A model generated the notes under the pieces. That model was given only the letters and a program-made list of their open reading frames with translations. It did no database searches and was not told the DNA's origin. The position numbers and the translations under genes were made by a program. 64,000 nt of DNA from Ascocoryne sarcoides NRRL 50072 (lineage: Eukaryota; Ascomycota; Leotiomycetes; Helotiales; Gelatinodiscaceae), in assembly GCA_000328965.1 (NCBI GenBank), contig KB205940.1:2552273-2616272 (forward strand). The letters are read 5' to 3'. Below, piece by piece: positions 23,454 through 37,743 of the stretch (position 1 is its first letter; every line of letters starts with the position of its first letter).

Positions 23454-25903
23454 TGTTAAATGAAACAGTTGAAAGTGCGGAATTTAAAATAATAAATGGC
23501 TTAATTATATTAATATAAGTATAGTTCAAAAGCTAAGAGAAAGAAAAAGTATTAAAGCTATTTTTTAACCCTTTAATAAATTATTTAATACTAGTTAATT
23601 ATTTATATAACTAAACTTATCTAACAGGTGTTAAATTCTATGTAATATACTTTTAAATACTTTAATAAAATAATTAATATATAACTTCAAAATGTATATA
23701 TTTATTTTATTTATAAAACTATTATATTTTACTTTAAATAAATGCTTAGTTAAGTTATTTATAATTATATTTAAAGTAAATATAAACTAAAAGTTAATAT
23801 TACTAATAGTAATCTTTTTATAAATATAATATTATTAAATTTTGATATATTTATTTTATTAATAAAATTAAGAATTTTTAGCTAATAAAAAAGCTTCTTA
23901 ATTGTTTTTAATTAAATAAATAATATTAATATTAATACTTTTATGTTAGAAATTTAAATAGTTTTAAAAAAGATTATATAAGTAATAATCTAACATAAAA
24001 AGATTATAAACTAAGGTAGAATATATTTACGTTATAAGATATATTTTAAAGGTTATAATTAATTAATAAAGCTTTATATCTTTTAATATAATTATATTAA
24101 AATTAAATATAAATAATTTAATAATATTAATATTTATAAACTTTATAATAAAAGTATAATTTAATATATCATATCTACTTAAAAATATTTCAATATAAAT
24201 GTTTTATAAAAAAGAAATAATATTTACTATTTTATTATAAGTAATTTTAATATTAATAAAATATTAAATAAAACTTATATTTTCTATTTTAAATATATTA
24301 AAAAGCTAAACTTTAATATTAATAAAGTGTTTATTTTTAAAACTAATAATAAATAAGTTATTAATATAAGTAATAATAAAAATACTAGTAATTATATAAT
24401 AATAAATATAAATACTAAAAAAACTGTTTAAAACTTAGCTTTTTTAAATTTAAAAGTGAAGCTTTTTTATTGTAAATATAAAAATTACTTTAACTTATAA
24501 AAAGCTTTTAAAAACTTATAAATAAGAAATAAAAAAACTTATTATTTAAGTTTTTTTTTAATAAAAGAAATAAGCTTTTTTTTAATAGTTTACTTTTAAA
24601 AAATAGTTTTAAAACTTCTTACTACTTTTTATAAAGCTAAAAGAATTTATTATATATTAAAATAGTTTTATAAATAATATATATTAATATAAATAAAACT
24701 AAATTTATATGTTTTTAGTAATTAATAATAACAAGATTATATTTAATATTTAAATTAGTTAAGCTTAAGTTCTTAAATTAGAACTTAATAAATTAAAACA
24801 TTTTAAAAAGAAAAAAGTTATATTATTATTATTAACTATTTTTAACTTATTTTTATTATTTTTAAATAATTATAATTATACTCTTATATAAAACTTTTAA
24901 ATAAAATATATTTTAAAATATTTAAGGTTAAAATAAAAGTAAAAGTAAATAAAGAAATTTAAATTCAAATAACTTTTATAATAATATTTTAATAGTGTTT
25001 ATTACTTAAATTATTAAATATAATATTCTTTTTAATTATAAATGAAATTGAATTTAGTTTAGTAAAGAAAAACTAATAAAACCTTTAATAACTAATTAAA
25101 TTTATATTTATATTACTTTTTAAGTTTAATATTATTAAAAAAGGGTTTAAATAAAGTTTTATTTATAATAGTTAAAATAGTAGTTTACTTTATAAAAAAA
25201 ATAATTGAAAAGAATATCTTAAATTAAAAGATTTATAAAAGATTTATATTTAATATAATTATGTAAAAGCTTTTTATTTTATTTTATTTTTAATTTATAA
25301 TTAATATAAATTAGCTTTTTTTTTACTTTTATTATTTTTTAAAATAAATACTTTTTAAAACAAAAAATATAATAATTAATTTTAATATATATAACCTTTT
25401 TATTAGAATTTTTAAAAAATTTTAATATAAATATACTTTTATTTTCTTTTTTATATTTTTTATTATATTTTAATTTACTTTTATAAAATGTAATATAATT
25501 TTTATTTTTACGTTTATTTATTATATTTATAATAAAGTTATTAATAGTAATATATAATTTAAATATAATAATTTAAAAAATTAATTATTAATACTTAATA
25601 TAAATAAAATCTTTTTAATTAAGTTATAAAAAAGAGTTAATTTTAATAAAATTATATATAAGTTTTAAATCTTTTATTTATTTTATCTTATATTTAAAAA
25701 TAATAATATATTAACTTACATTATTATAATTAAAATAATAAAGTAAAAAAAATATATTATTATAATTTAAAAGCTTATAATAAGTTTTTTATAAATCCTT
25801 TTTATTACTTATAGTTTTTTATACTTTTAAACTTATTATTAAAAAGTAGTTATAAATTATTTAATTCTTTTATTTTAATATTATTATTATTATTAAAAAA
25901 CAC
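23454..25903 (-). mobile_element. copia copy 3, truncated and heavily RIP-mutated
   Basis: A recognisable 3' LTR lies at 23454-23647 (plus-strand start TGTTAAATGAAACAGTTG). It is followed by internal sequence collinear with copies 1 and 2 but with large internal deletions, ending near 25903 without a 5' LTR. The reverse transcriptase active-site region at about 24330-24415 still reads IITYINN. It is the most degraded of the three internal copies. Confidence 0.8.
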
Positions 25904-27684
25904 TAATATAATTTAATTAATTACTTTATTATATATTATAACTTTTAAGTTTTAAGTAAAAGATTTATGTAAAACTTATATTTAAAAAATGAGTAAAACG
26001 TTAATAATTAATAAAGCTTATTTATAATTTTAAATTATAAATATAAAATAAGAAAGCTTTTTATTACTTTTATATTAATAAAAAACTTTACTCTTTTTAT
26101 TTTATAAATAAACTCTTTTTTTATTTTTTTAAAAAGAGAAGATATATTACTATTTATAACTTAAATAATAATAATGTTATTAATTTTAATAAAAACGAAT
26201 CTTTTATTTTTGTTTTTAATATAGTTTTCTTAGCTTATAATCTTATTTTTTTAATATTTTAAAAAAAGTAATTAAATTTATTATTATTAATAATAGTATT
26301 TTTTAAAAGATATCAGTTATATTAATATTTAAAAAAACTATATTTCTTTTTAAAATGATAATTTAAATAATAATATATTTTTTTATATTAGTTTTATATA
26401 ATATAAGCTTTTTTTTACTTTTACTAGTATATTTAAAACTACTAGTAATATTATTAATATTTATAAATTCGTTTATAAAAAGTATATTTATTATAAAAAT
26501 CACTATTATTTTTAAATTCTCTTTTTTTAAGTTTAAATATATTTATATCTTATAGTTTTAATAAAATAAAATATACTTTTACTTTTAACTTTAATTTATA
26601 TTTAATAAAACTAGTTCTTATAATTGTTTTTATTAATTATTAATAAAAACCTATTCTTTTTTCTTTTTTTTTTAAAAATCTCTTTTTTTATATAGTTTTA
26701 TTAAATAGCTGTTTAGCTTTTAATAGTTAGCTTATTTTATTTATTAGCTTTCTAGCTATTTTACTTAACTAGTTTCTTATATTTATTTAAAAGTAGACTT
26801 AACTGCTTACTTTATTAATTAAGTTATATTATATACCTTAGGCTTATAACCTATTTACTAAATATATAATTTTACTTAAAAGGTGCTATAGTAGCCGGAT
26901 GACTAATGTGAGCTAACTCTAATCTAGTATAGCCTACTGTAACTTATATTAAACTATTATATTTTAACAATTTATATATATTTTTATTAGTATTTAAATC
27001 GGTTTTAAATTCAATTATTATCTTTTCATTTATTAATATTAATAACTATTTTAACTAGTTATATTACTTTTAATTCTTTTAATTTAAAAAAGCTTTTTTT
27101 CTTTTAAAAATAAAAGCTTTATAATAAGAAATATAAGCTTTTTATTAGTAATCTACTATTAAAATTGTAATAATTATTACAGTTGTTATAAAACTAAGTT
27201 AAGTAAGACTTTAAGTTAGCTTTAACCTTCAGCTGAGAACTTTTTAACTATATAACTTTTACTCCCTTAGCTACTTTTATAGTTTTTATATTATATTCGT
27301 TTAGTTTATTTATTATCTAGTGCACCTACGTTATTATATAATACAAAAACTCTTTTATATATATTTAAAGTATCCGCTTCTGCTACTGCTACTGTTTAAA
27401 TCTGCTGCTGCTTAACTAAATTAAAATTGTTAATTCTATTATTAAATTTATTCTTTACTACTCTTTTATATTTCATTTATACACATTTCTACTGACATTC
27501 GAATCGCCTTCGAATCCGGCTTATATTTTAAAATCAGACCGCTATTCTTAATTTTATATTAACTACTTTAAATTAGCTTTACTACTACTACTTTATTTTC
27601 TTTCTTTTAAAAATAAATGCTTTATAATAATAAATATAAATAACTTTCTATTAAGAATTCGCTTTTAAGCTTATTTATAAAAAG
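25904..27684. other. AT-rich DNA, inverted repeat arm (26900-26969), less degraded tail
   Basis: No gene. 26900-26969 is the inverted counterpart of 22519-22588 and ends TTTTAACA on the plus strand, so on the minus strand it begins TGTTAAAATATAATAG like an LTR. From about 27100 to 27560 G and C are more frequent (for example TTCGAATCGCCTTCGAATCC near 27500), suggesting a younger or less mutated remnant. Confidence 0.45.
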
Positions 27685-28379
27685 TAGACTGGCTGGACCG
27701 GACCCCGATTTTGGGACCGGACCGGACCGTTGCGCTTATATAAGCGGTCCGGTCTCGATTTTTTAGACTAGACTGTGAAACGGTCCCCAAAAATATTTGA
27801 GACCGAATAATATATGGTCCAGTCTCAACTTTTTAGACTAGACTATAAAACGGTCCTTAAAAATATTTGGGACTATACTATATATTATTCGGTTTTAAAT
27901 ATTTTTAAAAGACTATAAAACCGTAGAACTGTAGTAATATAATTTATAATTATAGTTTATATAAAACTTATATAGTAATTAATACTTGAAAATATCAAAA
28001 AATTATAGTAACGTTTTATAGTAATAGAAAAAGGTTTAATTTTTATTATAATAAAAAAAAGCTAAGATATAAATTTATGTATATAATATAGTCTAGACTA
28101 GACCAGACGGTATATAGTTCAGTTTTAAATAGTCCGGTTTTAAAAACAGTCTCTAAAAAATATATATTTGAGACTGGACCGTTTGAAACTATACTATATA
28201 TGGTCCGGTCCCAAAAACGGTCTCTAAAAATATATATTTGAAACCGGACGGTATATAGTCCGGTCTTAAACGGTCTAGTCCCCAAAACGGTCCCCAAAAA
28301 AATTCTAAACGGTCTGGTCTTTTAAACGGTCCCCAAAAAATCCCACGGTCCGCTTCGGACCGAACCGTTGGCCAGTCTA
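27685..28379 (+). mobile_element. hAT-like non-autonomous element, copy 4
   Basis: TAGACTGGCT...GGCCAGTCTA, 695 bp. The flanking octamers are ATAAAAAG and ATAAAAAC (7 of 8). The 70-bp repeat occurs at 27781 and 27851. An 83-codon minus-strand open frame inside (28046-28297) arises from the internal repeats and is not a gene. Confidence 0.85.
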
Positions 28380-29123
28380 ATAAAAACGCTCAAATTGCTA
28401 AGCTTTAAGCTAACTTATATATTACTTTTAAAAGCTAAAACGTAATTAAAACAGTTATATATTTCCTTTGTTTAAAACACTAGCTCTTTAACCTATTAAA
28501 GTTCAACAGATTTTAATTATATTATAATATATAGCTAATACAACTTTAGCTTGTTTTAGCTGCTAATAGTAAAGCAATTAGTAATTTATAAGCTTAATTT
28601 ATATTTGTTTACTTTTAACTTAAGCTAGCCTCAGCTGTTTTATACTTTAAATCTTTAGATATATAAATCTTATAACTACTTATAACTATTATACGATTTT
28701 AAACTAGTTAAATTAATATAATAAAGTTAAAAATAAGGTTTAATAAGCTAAATCTAAGCTTTATAAGCTTAGCTAAACAAGTAGTTTCTACCGCTTTTTA
28801 ATCTCTTTTAAAGTTATATTAAATAAAGCTAAAGGCTAGAAATAAATCAATAAATAAAAAATTAATATATTATAACTATACCTTTTCAACTACTTTAAGC
28901 GAAAGCTTTAAAAGTATAATATATTAAATATAACTTTTATTAAATACTTAGAGTTTGTTTTTTTATATAAGAAATATACTACTTAATTAACGTTTTTAGA
29001 ACCTACTTTAGCTACTGGTTTAATACTAGCTGAGTATTAACTTTTATATAACTATAAAGCTAATAAAATAAAAGATTTTGAAATTAACTTATATATTAAT
29101 ACTATTAATATAAGAGTTAAGTT
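28380..29123. other. AT-rich DNA, no gene
   Basis: Moderately degraded sequence with somewhat more G/C than the deepest desert. No readable protein and no element ends. Confidence 0.4.
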
Positions 29124-29330
29124 TATAACAATCAGAATCACTTAGCTTAGCCCAGCGCGCCAAGGGCGTACTTCACGTGATTGCTTTCCCCTTAAGACTA
29201 ATTTATAACACAGGAGGTTATAAATATATTTAAAAGAGAGGTGAATTATATATATAAAAAGCTTAGCTATTTAACTTTCTTTTACTTTTTTATATTTGAA
29301 ATAAGTAATAAACTTGTTAAAAACAGCTTA
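29124..29330 (-). repeat. LTR relic, TGTAAC family subtype, truncated
   Basis: On the plus strand it starts TATAACAATCAGAATCACTTAG and carries the GCGCGCCAAGGGCG and CACGTGATTGC blocks seen in reverse at 36696-36980. The far third of the LTR is missing beyond about 29330. Confidence 0.65.
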
Positions 29331-32300
29331 TATAATATTTTACTTTTAAGTTTTATTTAATTATATTAAAATAAGTTTAAATATTTTTTAAACATTTAGC
29401 TTTACTTAAATACTAAAAACTTTTATATAATTAAAAACTTAAAAATCTTTTAAATAACTAATAAACTAAAGTTTATTTTAGTTTAAAAGTAACTAGTAAT
29501 AAATACTAAATTAATATTAAATAAAATAGTTAATTAATAAAAAGATTTTAAATAACTCTTTTATATAAAAGTTATTATTATAAAAGTTAAAAGTAATATT
29601 AAACTATTATTTAAAACTTTTACTTTTATTTATTATTAACATTAAAAGCTTATTATTTAAGTTTTTAATAATAAAATATTTTAATATTTTATAAATAATA
29701 TAAAAAGTAAAACTATTTATAATACTAATATCTTTTAAACTATTAAAATATTTAAAACTTATTAAAAACGAGTTATATATAAAAAATAAGATTAATAAAA
29801 CTTTTTAAATGTTTTTATTATAAAACGTATTATATATATAATAAAAGAACAAATGTTTTTTTCAATAATAAAGATTTTTAAACTTAGTATTACTTTTAAT
29901 AGTTTTAAAAAAAAATGTTTATAACTTAAAATCTACTATTAAAAAGCTATAATAATATTATACTTTTTTAACTTATATATAATAATCTTATATCTATATT
30001 AATTCTGTTAAATAATATATATATAAATAAAAAAGATTATATTAATAAAACCTTTTTATAATTTAAAACTTATTTTTAAAGTTTAATAATTTAAAAAGAA
30101 ATATTAAAAATAAAATAGTTTTTTTTATATAAAATAAACAAATATTTTAAATATAAAACTTTTTAATAATAAAAAAATAAATATTAAAATAAGAATTATA
30201 ATATTATAATTATTAACTTTATAATAAATAATTAAAAATAATAAAGAAATTATAAGTTTTAATTTATTACTACTTTTTAAAGTAAATAATTTATTTTAAT
30301 TATTAAAAGAGTAATATTTTTTAAAACTTTTTAACTTATTTATTAAATTAGTTTTTAAAACCTTTTAATATTTATTTAAAAACTTTAATTANNNNNNNNN
30401 NNNNNNNNNNNTAGTTTTTTAAAACCTTTTAATATTTATTTAAAAACTTTAATTATAATTATTTTTTATTAAAAAACTTTAGCTTTTATTTAATTTTCTT
30501 TTAGTTTTTTCTTTTTAAAAACAATTTTACTTTTCTAAATAACTTATATTTTTTTAATTAAATATTATAATTATAAAAAGTTAAACTATTATAAAAAAGG
30601 TTTTTTTTATAAATTTAAATTAAATATTTAAATAATATTTAATTAAATTTAAATAAACTTTAATTTAAAAAAGTATATTATATTTAAAATTTATTTTAAA
30701 ATTAATAAAAATAAAGTTTTCTTTTTTAAATTTTATAATAGTTTTAATATTTATTAGTAATATATAAATAATATATTTATAAATAATTTTAATAATTTTT
30801 ATATAACTTATTTAAATAATATTTTTATTTACTTAAAAAATATTAAAAAATATTATATTTATATAAAAAAAGTATTAATTTAGTTTTAAAATATTAAATT
30901 ATAAGTAAATAATTAAAAATATAAATTTAATATAATTAAAATTAAATATTTAAATTATATTATTATTACTACTTTTTATAAATAATACTTTAAGTTTATA
31001 TTAATTATAAATTAATTTAATATATATATAGCTTTAATAGTATTTTTATAATTATAAACTAACTTAATAAAGCTTTAATAACTATATTATATTATAAGTA
31101 TATTAATATTAAAAACTTATTACTTTTTTATTTTATAAATTTATAAGTTAAAATATATTTTAAAAACTATTATATTTAATAAAAAACTTTAATTCATTTT
31201 TTTCTGTTAATAAAAGTTTTATTATATTATAAAAGTTTAAATTAAGTTATTTATAATTTAATATAAAAAAATTAATAATTAAATCAAATTATAAATAAAT
31301 ATATTAATTAAAAGTTTTACTTTTTTTTATTACTATTAAAATAATTAAAGTAAGTTAATTTTTATAATTAATAAATTTTAAATAACTTTTTTTATATACT
31401 TTTTAAAATTCTTTAGTTTTATAGTTTTAAATTTAATATTTTTTAAAATACTAGTAATAATATAGCTATTTAAATAGTTATTATTTAATTTAATTTAGTT
31501 ATATTTATAATAGTTATTAAACTACTAAAAAATAAAAATAAAGCTTTTATAGCTTTACTAGAAATTTAGCTCTTATATATTTAATTAAAACTTTAAATAG
31601 TTATAGCTAAAGACTAAACTAAGAATATTCTTATAATTATTACTATTAAATTTGTTATAAACTATATTAATTCTAATTTAAAACTTAAAATATAATATAA
31701 AAACCCTTATTAAGTTTAAAAATAAAGCTAAAGTGATTTTAAGTTAACTAAAGTTTTTTATTATATTATTTTTAAGAAAGTAAAAGTAATTTAGAAACGA
31801 AACGTTTACTTTTAAAAAAGTAAAAATAAAGCTGTTTTTTAATATTTTTAAACTTATAAAGTGTATATATATGTTAAATAAAAAAAAGAGGAGAATAATA
31901 AAGATTTAAAAGAGAGTAGTAAATTATTTAATTATGTTTTTATATAAGAGTAGCTTTTTATAGTAAAACTAGTAGATTGTTTTATAAGAACTTTAGTTAT
32001 AAAACTAAGTACTTTAAATTAAAAAATAATAAATAGAAAAGTTACTTTTTTACTTTTACTTTATTTTCTTTTAAATAATTATAATTGTTTTCTCTATTTT
32101 TTACAGTTTAAATTTATATAAAAAAGTTCTAAAGTAGACTTAGCTTATTAAAATAAACTTTATAAAATTTTTAAAGCTTATATAAGAAACTTATAAGATT
32201 TAAAGTATTATATTAAACTAGATTTAAATTATATTTAATTTAACTAACCTAATATTTTAAAGTATTTTAAATTAAATATACTAATAAAACTTTCTTAATT

Positions 32301-35300
32301 TCTTATTTCTTTTAACTTTTAATAATAAAAAAACCAATATTAGATTTTCTTACTTAAGTAGAGACTTTTTTAAGTCTTTAAAAAGTAATTTAAAAGCGAA
32401 TATGTTATAAATCTTAGAACTAGCTAATAGTTCTAATTATTATAAGTTACTAATTTATTTTAAGATTTTAAAAGATTTTTTCTATTAATTAGCTAGCTTT
32501 TAACTAAATTAGTAGTTCTTAAGGTTTCTAGTTAATAGATAAACCTCTTTACTTATTTTCTAATTATTATAGTTTTAATATAAGTTTATATTTTATACTA
32601 TTCTTACTTAAGATTGTTTTATTTTTACTTTAATAAGTTTTTAATTAGCTTTTATCTTTTTTATTACTTTTTTAATATTTTAATACTTAAACTTTTTTAA
32701 AATAATAATACCCTTTAAAGATTTTTAGTATTAACTTATTTTTAAATATGTTTTAAATTTTAGTTAATAAAAGAATATACTTATAAAAGTATATAAAATA
32801 GTTATTTAAGCTTTATTAATTATATATATTAACTTACTTTAATTATTTTAATAATAATTAATAAAATAATAAAGCTTTTAATTAATATATTTATTTATAA
32901 TTTTAATTTAATTATTAGTTTTTTTATAATAAGTTATAAATAATTTAATTTAAACTTTTATTATATAATAAAACTTTTATTAAATAAAACAAATAAATTA
33001 AAGTTTTTTATTAAATATAATAGTTTTTAAAATATATTTAAACTTATAAATTTATTATATAAAAAAGTAGTAAGTTTTTTAATATTAATATTCTTATAAT
33101 ATAATATAATTATTAAAGCTTTACTTAGTTAGTTTATAATTATAAAAATACTATTAAAACTATATTAATTTTTAGAAAACCTTTTAAAGTTTATATTAAA
33201 ATATTATATAAAATAGTTAAAAATAGGTAAGAGATATAATAAACTTAGCTTTTTTAACTATCTTAGATATATGTACTTATAAGCTTTATAATTACATATA
33301 TACTATAGAAAATCTATATCTATTTTAATTTAATAGTATTTTAAAGCTAAGAGTTAATAAGTTTTTATTTTACTAGAGTAAGTAGTTAATAGCTAGTTAT
33401 AAATTTTTTAAATTAGTTTAGTATAAAAAGGTATTTTTTATTTAATATAAAGCTAATTTTGATAAAAGATTAAACTCTTTTTAATAGTATAGTTATTAAA
33501 TAAAATATTATATAAATTTTAAAAAGAGTTATAATTATTTTAATATACTTTATTAACAAGTTTTAAAAAGGGTTTAAAAACATTTTAAAACTAATTAAAA
33601 CTAAAGTAATAATATTTAATAAAATAATAAACTATTAAACGTGTTTATTATTAATATAAAAGATTAAATATATTAGTTTAAAAAGGATTTAAAAGTAAAC
33701 GTTTTTCTTTACTTTTGTTTTAAATAATAAGGTCTTACTCTTTTTAAAAAAGAATATTAGCTTTTTAATTACTTTTAATAAGTTAATATATCATTAAGAA
33801 AATAAAGTCTAATATAAATTTTATTTAATAAACTTATTTTATAATAAATACTATAATAATTATAAAATACTTTAAAATAAAATAATGTATCTATATATAT
33901 TAAATTAATTTGTAATTAATATAAGCTTAAAGTACTACTTATTAAAGTAGTAATAATAATATAAAGCTTTTTATTATATATCTTTTAATTTATTTTATAA
34001 ATAATTAATATATAAAAATAGAATTTAAACGAGTATTATTATTTATTAAAGTACTCTTAAAATATTATATTAATAATAACTCTATTAAATAAGTTTATTT
34101 TTAGTTTTATAAAAAGTTTAAAGTTAAAATAATAAATTATTTAAGTATTTAATAAATAATTTTATAATACTTTAAACTATTTTTTATACTTTTTAGTTTA
34201 GTTATAAAAAATAGTTAAATATATAAATATAATAATAAGTTTAATAATATAATTAAAACTCTAAATAAACTATTAATAGAATTTATAAAAGTTTAAAAAC
34301 AACTTTATACTAGTTATAATAATTAAGTATTTTTAGTTATAAAAAGAAATAATCTTTTTTAAATTAGTTTTAATACTTTTAATAATAATATTAGTTTACT
34401 TTTAATAAGCTTTTAAAATATATAAAAATATTTTTTTAATAATAATAATATTAGTTTACTTTTAATAAGCTTTTAAATAATAAAATTAAATAAAAAGAGT
34501 ATAATTAATATAAGTAAATATTAACTTTTCTTTTATAAATATAAATCCTACTTTTTTATAACTTAATACTTTTAATTTATATTTAAATAAATATAAAAAC
34601 ACTTTATTTATTTACTTTTAAAAATTAAATTTTAATAGCTTAAGTTAAAAAAACAATTATATATTTATTAACTTTTAATTATTAAATAAAACTAAATATA
34701 ATAGAAAATATAACTTTAAATATTAAATATATATTTTTAAATTAATATAATATAAAGTAAAAGCTAAATTTTAATATTTAAAGCTTTTAAAAAACATTTT
34801 ATAAAAAAGTAATTTAAAAAAAGAAAACTGTTTACTTTTATATTTATTAATATTTAAAAAGAAACTTTAAATATTTTTATATTAAAAGTATTAAAAAATA
34901 ATAACTACCTTTCTTTTATTAACTATATTAAGTTTAACTTTAATAAATTATATATTTTTAAACTTATAAAAAAGCTTTTTTTTAAACTTTCTTATTTTTT
35001 TATTAAAACTCTTTTACTTTTTTAAATATATATATTTTTTTTAAATTTTAAACTATTATTCTTTTCTTTTTTAATTATAACTTAAATCTTAAAGGCTTTA
35101 AAATACTTAGTTTTATAATAACTAAACCTTTTCTAATTATAATATTTAATTAAAAGATTTAACTTATTTATAAAAGTAAAAAGGGTTTAAAAAACTAAAA
35201 GAAAGTTAAATAAGAGTTATAAGTTTTTAATTAAAAACAATTACAATTAAAGTTCTTAAGTAAATATTAAAAACTCTTAAAAAATAGTTTAATAAATAAA

Positions 35301-36695
35301 CTAAAAAGTTTTAAAAGAGACTACTTTTTTAATAACTAAAGTAGATTATTTATTTTAAAAAGCAATAGTAACTTAAAACTTATAGTTTCTTTATTATCTT
35401 TAATTATTTAATATAAAATTATTAATTATAATATTATAATTCTTATTCTAATACTTTTTTAATATAATTAAAATATTTTATATTTAAAATATTAGTTTAT
35501 TTTATATAAAAAAGAACTACTTTACTTTTAATATTTCTTTTTAGATTATTAAGCTTTAAAAACGGGCTTTAAATTCTAAAAAGGTTTTTTTAATATAACC
35601 TTTTTTATTCATATATATAATTTAAAATATATTATAATATACTTTTATTTTATTATTTATAAAGTAATTAAAGAATAAGTTTAATATATTAAATACTATT
35701 TAAAAGCTATTTAAAAAAGTTAAATATTTAAGAGTTAAATACTTTTTAATTAAGTTTATTATTAATTCTTATATTAAAACTTAATAAACTATTTTAATAA
35801 TATATTAATTTATATTAATAATAAACTAGTTTTAAATAAAAACTTACTATTATTTAAAAGTGAAAAGATTTCTATTATTAAATAAAATAATATTTTTTAT
35901 TAATTAAGCTTTTTAAAGTTTAATATAAGTACTAATTTCTAAAAGAATATAAAAATAAAGTATACTAGAAACTTTAATTAATAAAGGAATTAAAATAGGT
36001 GTAAAGTTATTATATATAACTTAAAGAGATATAGTATTATTATAGCCTTTTAAATACTAACTTAAAGTAGTAAATATAACTTTAAATTTATTTATAATAG
36101 TAATAACTTTAGAAATCTTTACTATTTAAAAGAAGATCTATTTCTTTATTATATATATAATACCTTTTATAGTTAAACTATTTAAAAAGTCTTTTTAATT
36201 TTACTTTTTATAAGTAACTTATTTTTAATAAGTTTTAAATATATTATTAGTTTAAAAAGTATTAATATTATAAGTAGTTTTACTTTTTATTTTATCTATA
36301 AAATATTAAAATATTTAGTTATTAAAAAAATTAGATAATAAGCTTTTAAAGTTAAAAATAAGTAAAAGGAAAAGTTTAAAATAATATTTAAATACTATTT
36401 CTATTTTTATTTATAATAACTTTTATATAAGAGAGTTATTTAAAATCCTTTTATTAATTAACTATTTTATTTAATACTAATTTAATATTTATTACTAGTT
36501 ACTTTTAAACTAAACTAAACTCTAGTTTATTAGCTATTTAAAAGATTTTTAAGTTTTTAATTATATAAGAGTTTTTAATATTAGTTAAAATTAAAAGTTT
36601 AAAAGATATTTAAATTTATTTTAATATAGTTAAATAAAACTTAAAAGTAAAATATTATATAAGCTAGTTTTAATAATGTTAAGAATTATTTCTTA
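29331..36695. other. Long AT desert, no gene
   Basis: About 7.4 kb dominated by A/T. It contains the gap at 30392-30411 and a 37-bp direct repeat at 34381-34417 and 34441-34477 (60-bp spacing). Opposing relic LTRs flank it (29124-29330 minus, 36696-36980 plus), so they are not the two ends of one element. No domain could be read. Confidence 0.5.
30392..30411. other. Assembly gap (20 N) with duplicated flanks
   Basis: About 41 bases before the gap (TAGTTTTTAAAACC... to CTTTAATTA) are repeated directly after it with one extra T. This points to an unmerged contig overlap, not missing sequence. Confidence 0.85.
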
Positions 36696-36980
36696 TATAA
36701 TAATATAAGAAAATAAAAGTATTAAAAGAGGTATATAAAAGTATATATTAGTAGTTAAAAATATTAACTTATAAGTTTATATATAAAAAAGAAATAAGTA
36801 TAAGAAAGTAAAAGAGAGTTAAGTAACTAAGCCTTTTATATATATAATTCACTTATCTTTTAAAACCCTTCCGAATCTATTTCTAACCTCTTATATTATA
36901 GATTAGTATTAAAAGGAAAGCAATTACGTGGAGTGCGCCCTTGGCGAGCTGGGTTAAGCTAAACGATTCCAATTATTATA
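36696..36980 (+). repeat. LTR relic, TGTAAC family subtype, full length, RIP-mutated
   Basis: About 285 bp, starting TATAATAATATAAG (against TGTAACAACACAAG in copy 1) and ending near CGATTCCAATTATTATA. The 3' half keeps GGAGTGCGCCCTTGGCGAGC. No target duplication was found. Confidence 0.7.
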
Positions 36981-37544
36981 TAAAGTTAATAATAAAAATT
37001 TATTATTAAGCTTTATTAGTTTATTATTTATTGTATAACTGTTTATTATAATAAAAATTAATAATAAGCTAATAACTTAGTTACTTCCGCCTTAAATCTA
37101 TTATAATTTAAAATAATAATAAATAATAAAACAGTAAAATAGTAAAATGTTATTAATTAAAAAAGCTTTTAATTAAATTTAAAAAGCTTTTAATTAAATT
37201 TAAAAAAATCCATTTTTAAATATATAATTATAATTATATAATATTAATTAATAAAAATAAAAATAGTATAAAACTATAAAATTATATATATTAAACTAAA
37301 GTTATATAATTAACATATAACTAGTACCTCTTATTATCTTATATTAGTATTAAACTTTACTTATAAATATTTTATATATTTTTAAACCTTTTTTAGTTTT
37401 TATCTTATTTATTTTATTAAAACTAACACTTATTATTTATATCTCTTTTTATAAAATAACTTTAACCTAACAGTAATAAGTAATTCTACTTACTTATACT
37501 TCTAGTAAATATAAATATTAATAATAAGTTTATATAATATTATA
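36981..37544. other. AT-rich spacer with a 21-bp tandem duplication
   Basis: No gene. The unit AAAAGCTTTTAATTAAATTTA occurs twice in tandem at about 37161-37202. The rest is A/T-rich and unidentified. Confidence 0.5.
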
Positions 37545-37743
37545 TGTCAAACGGGACGGTCGAAGGTGCGGAATCTAATGCAGTAGATAGCTTGATTGAT
37601 GAGTGGTCTAAGAGTGGTAGAAAAGCTAAGGGAAAGAAAGAGGGGTGTTAAGGCTAGCCCTCAACCCCCTAGTGAATCACTTAGTGTGAGTCAACCGGTC
37701 ACATAATCTAAGTTATATAACAGGTGTCAGATTCCATTTAATA
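37545..37743 (-). repeat. 3' LTR of copia copy 2
   Basis: Plus-strand start TGTCAAACGGGACGG. The inner end TTTAATA is RIP-shifted from CCAACA. The interior adjoins with TACCCCTAAATATAACACC. Confidence 0.9.

Noticed and set aside
28046..28297. 83-codon minus-strand open frame
   Set aside because: It lies wholly inside a hAT-like non-autonomous element and its repeated Thr/Val/Leu pattern comes from the element's internal GGTCC repeats.
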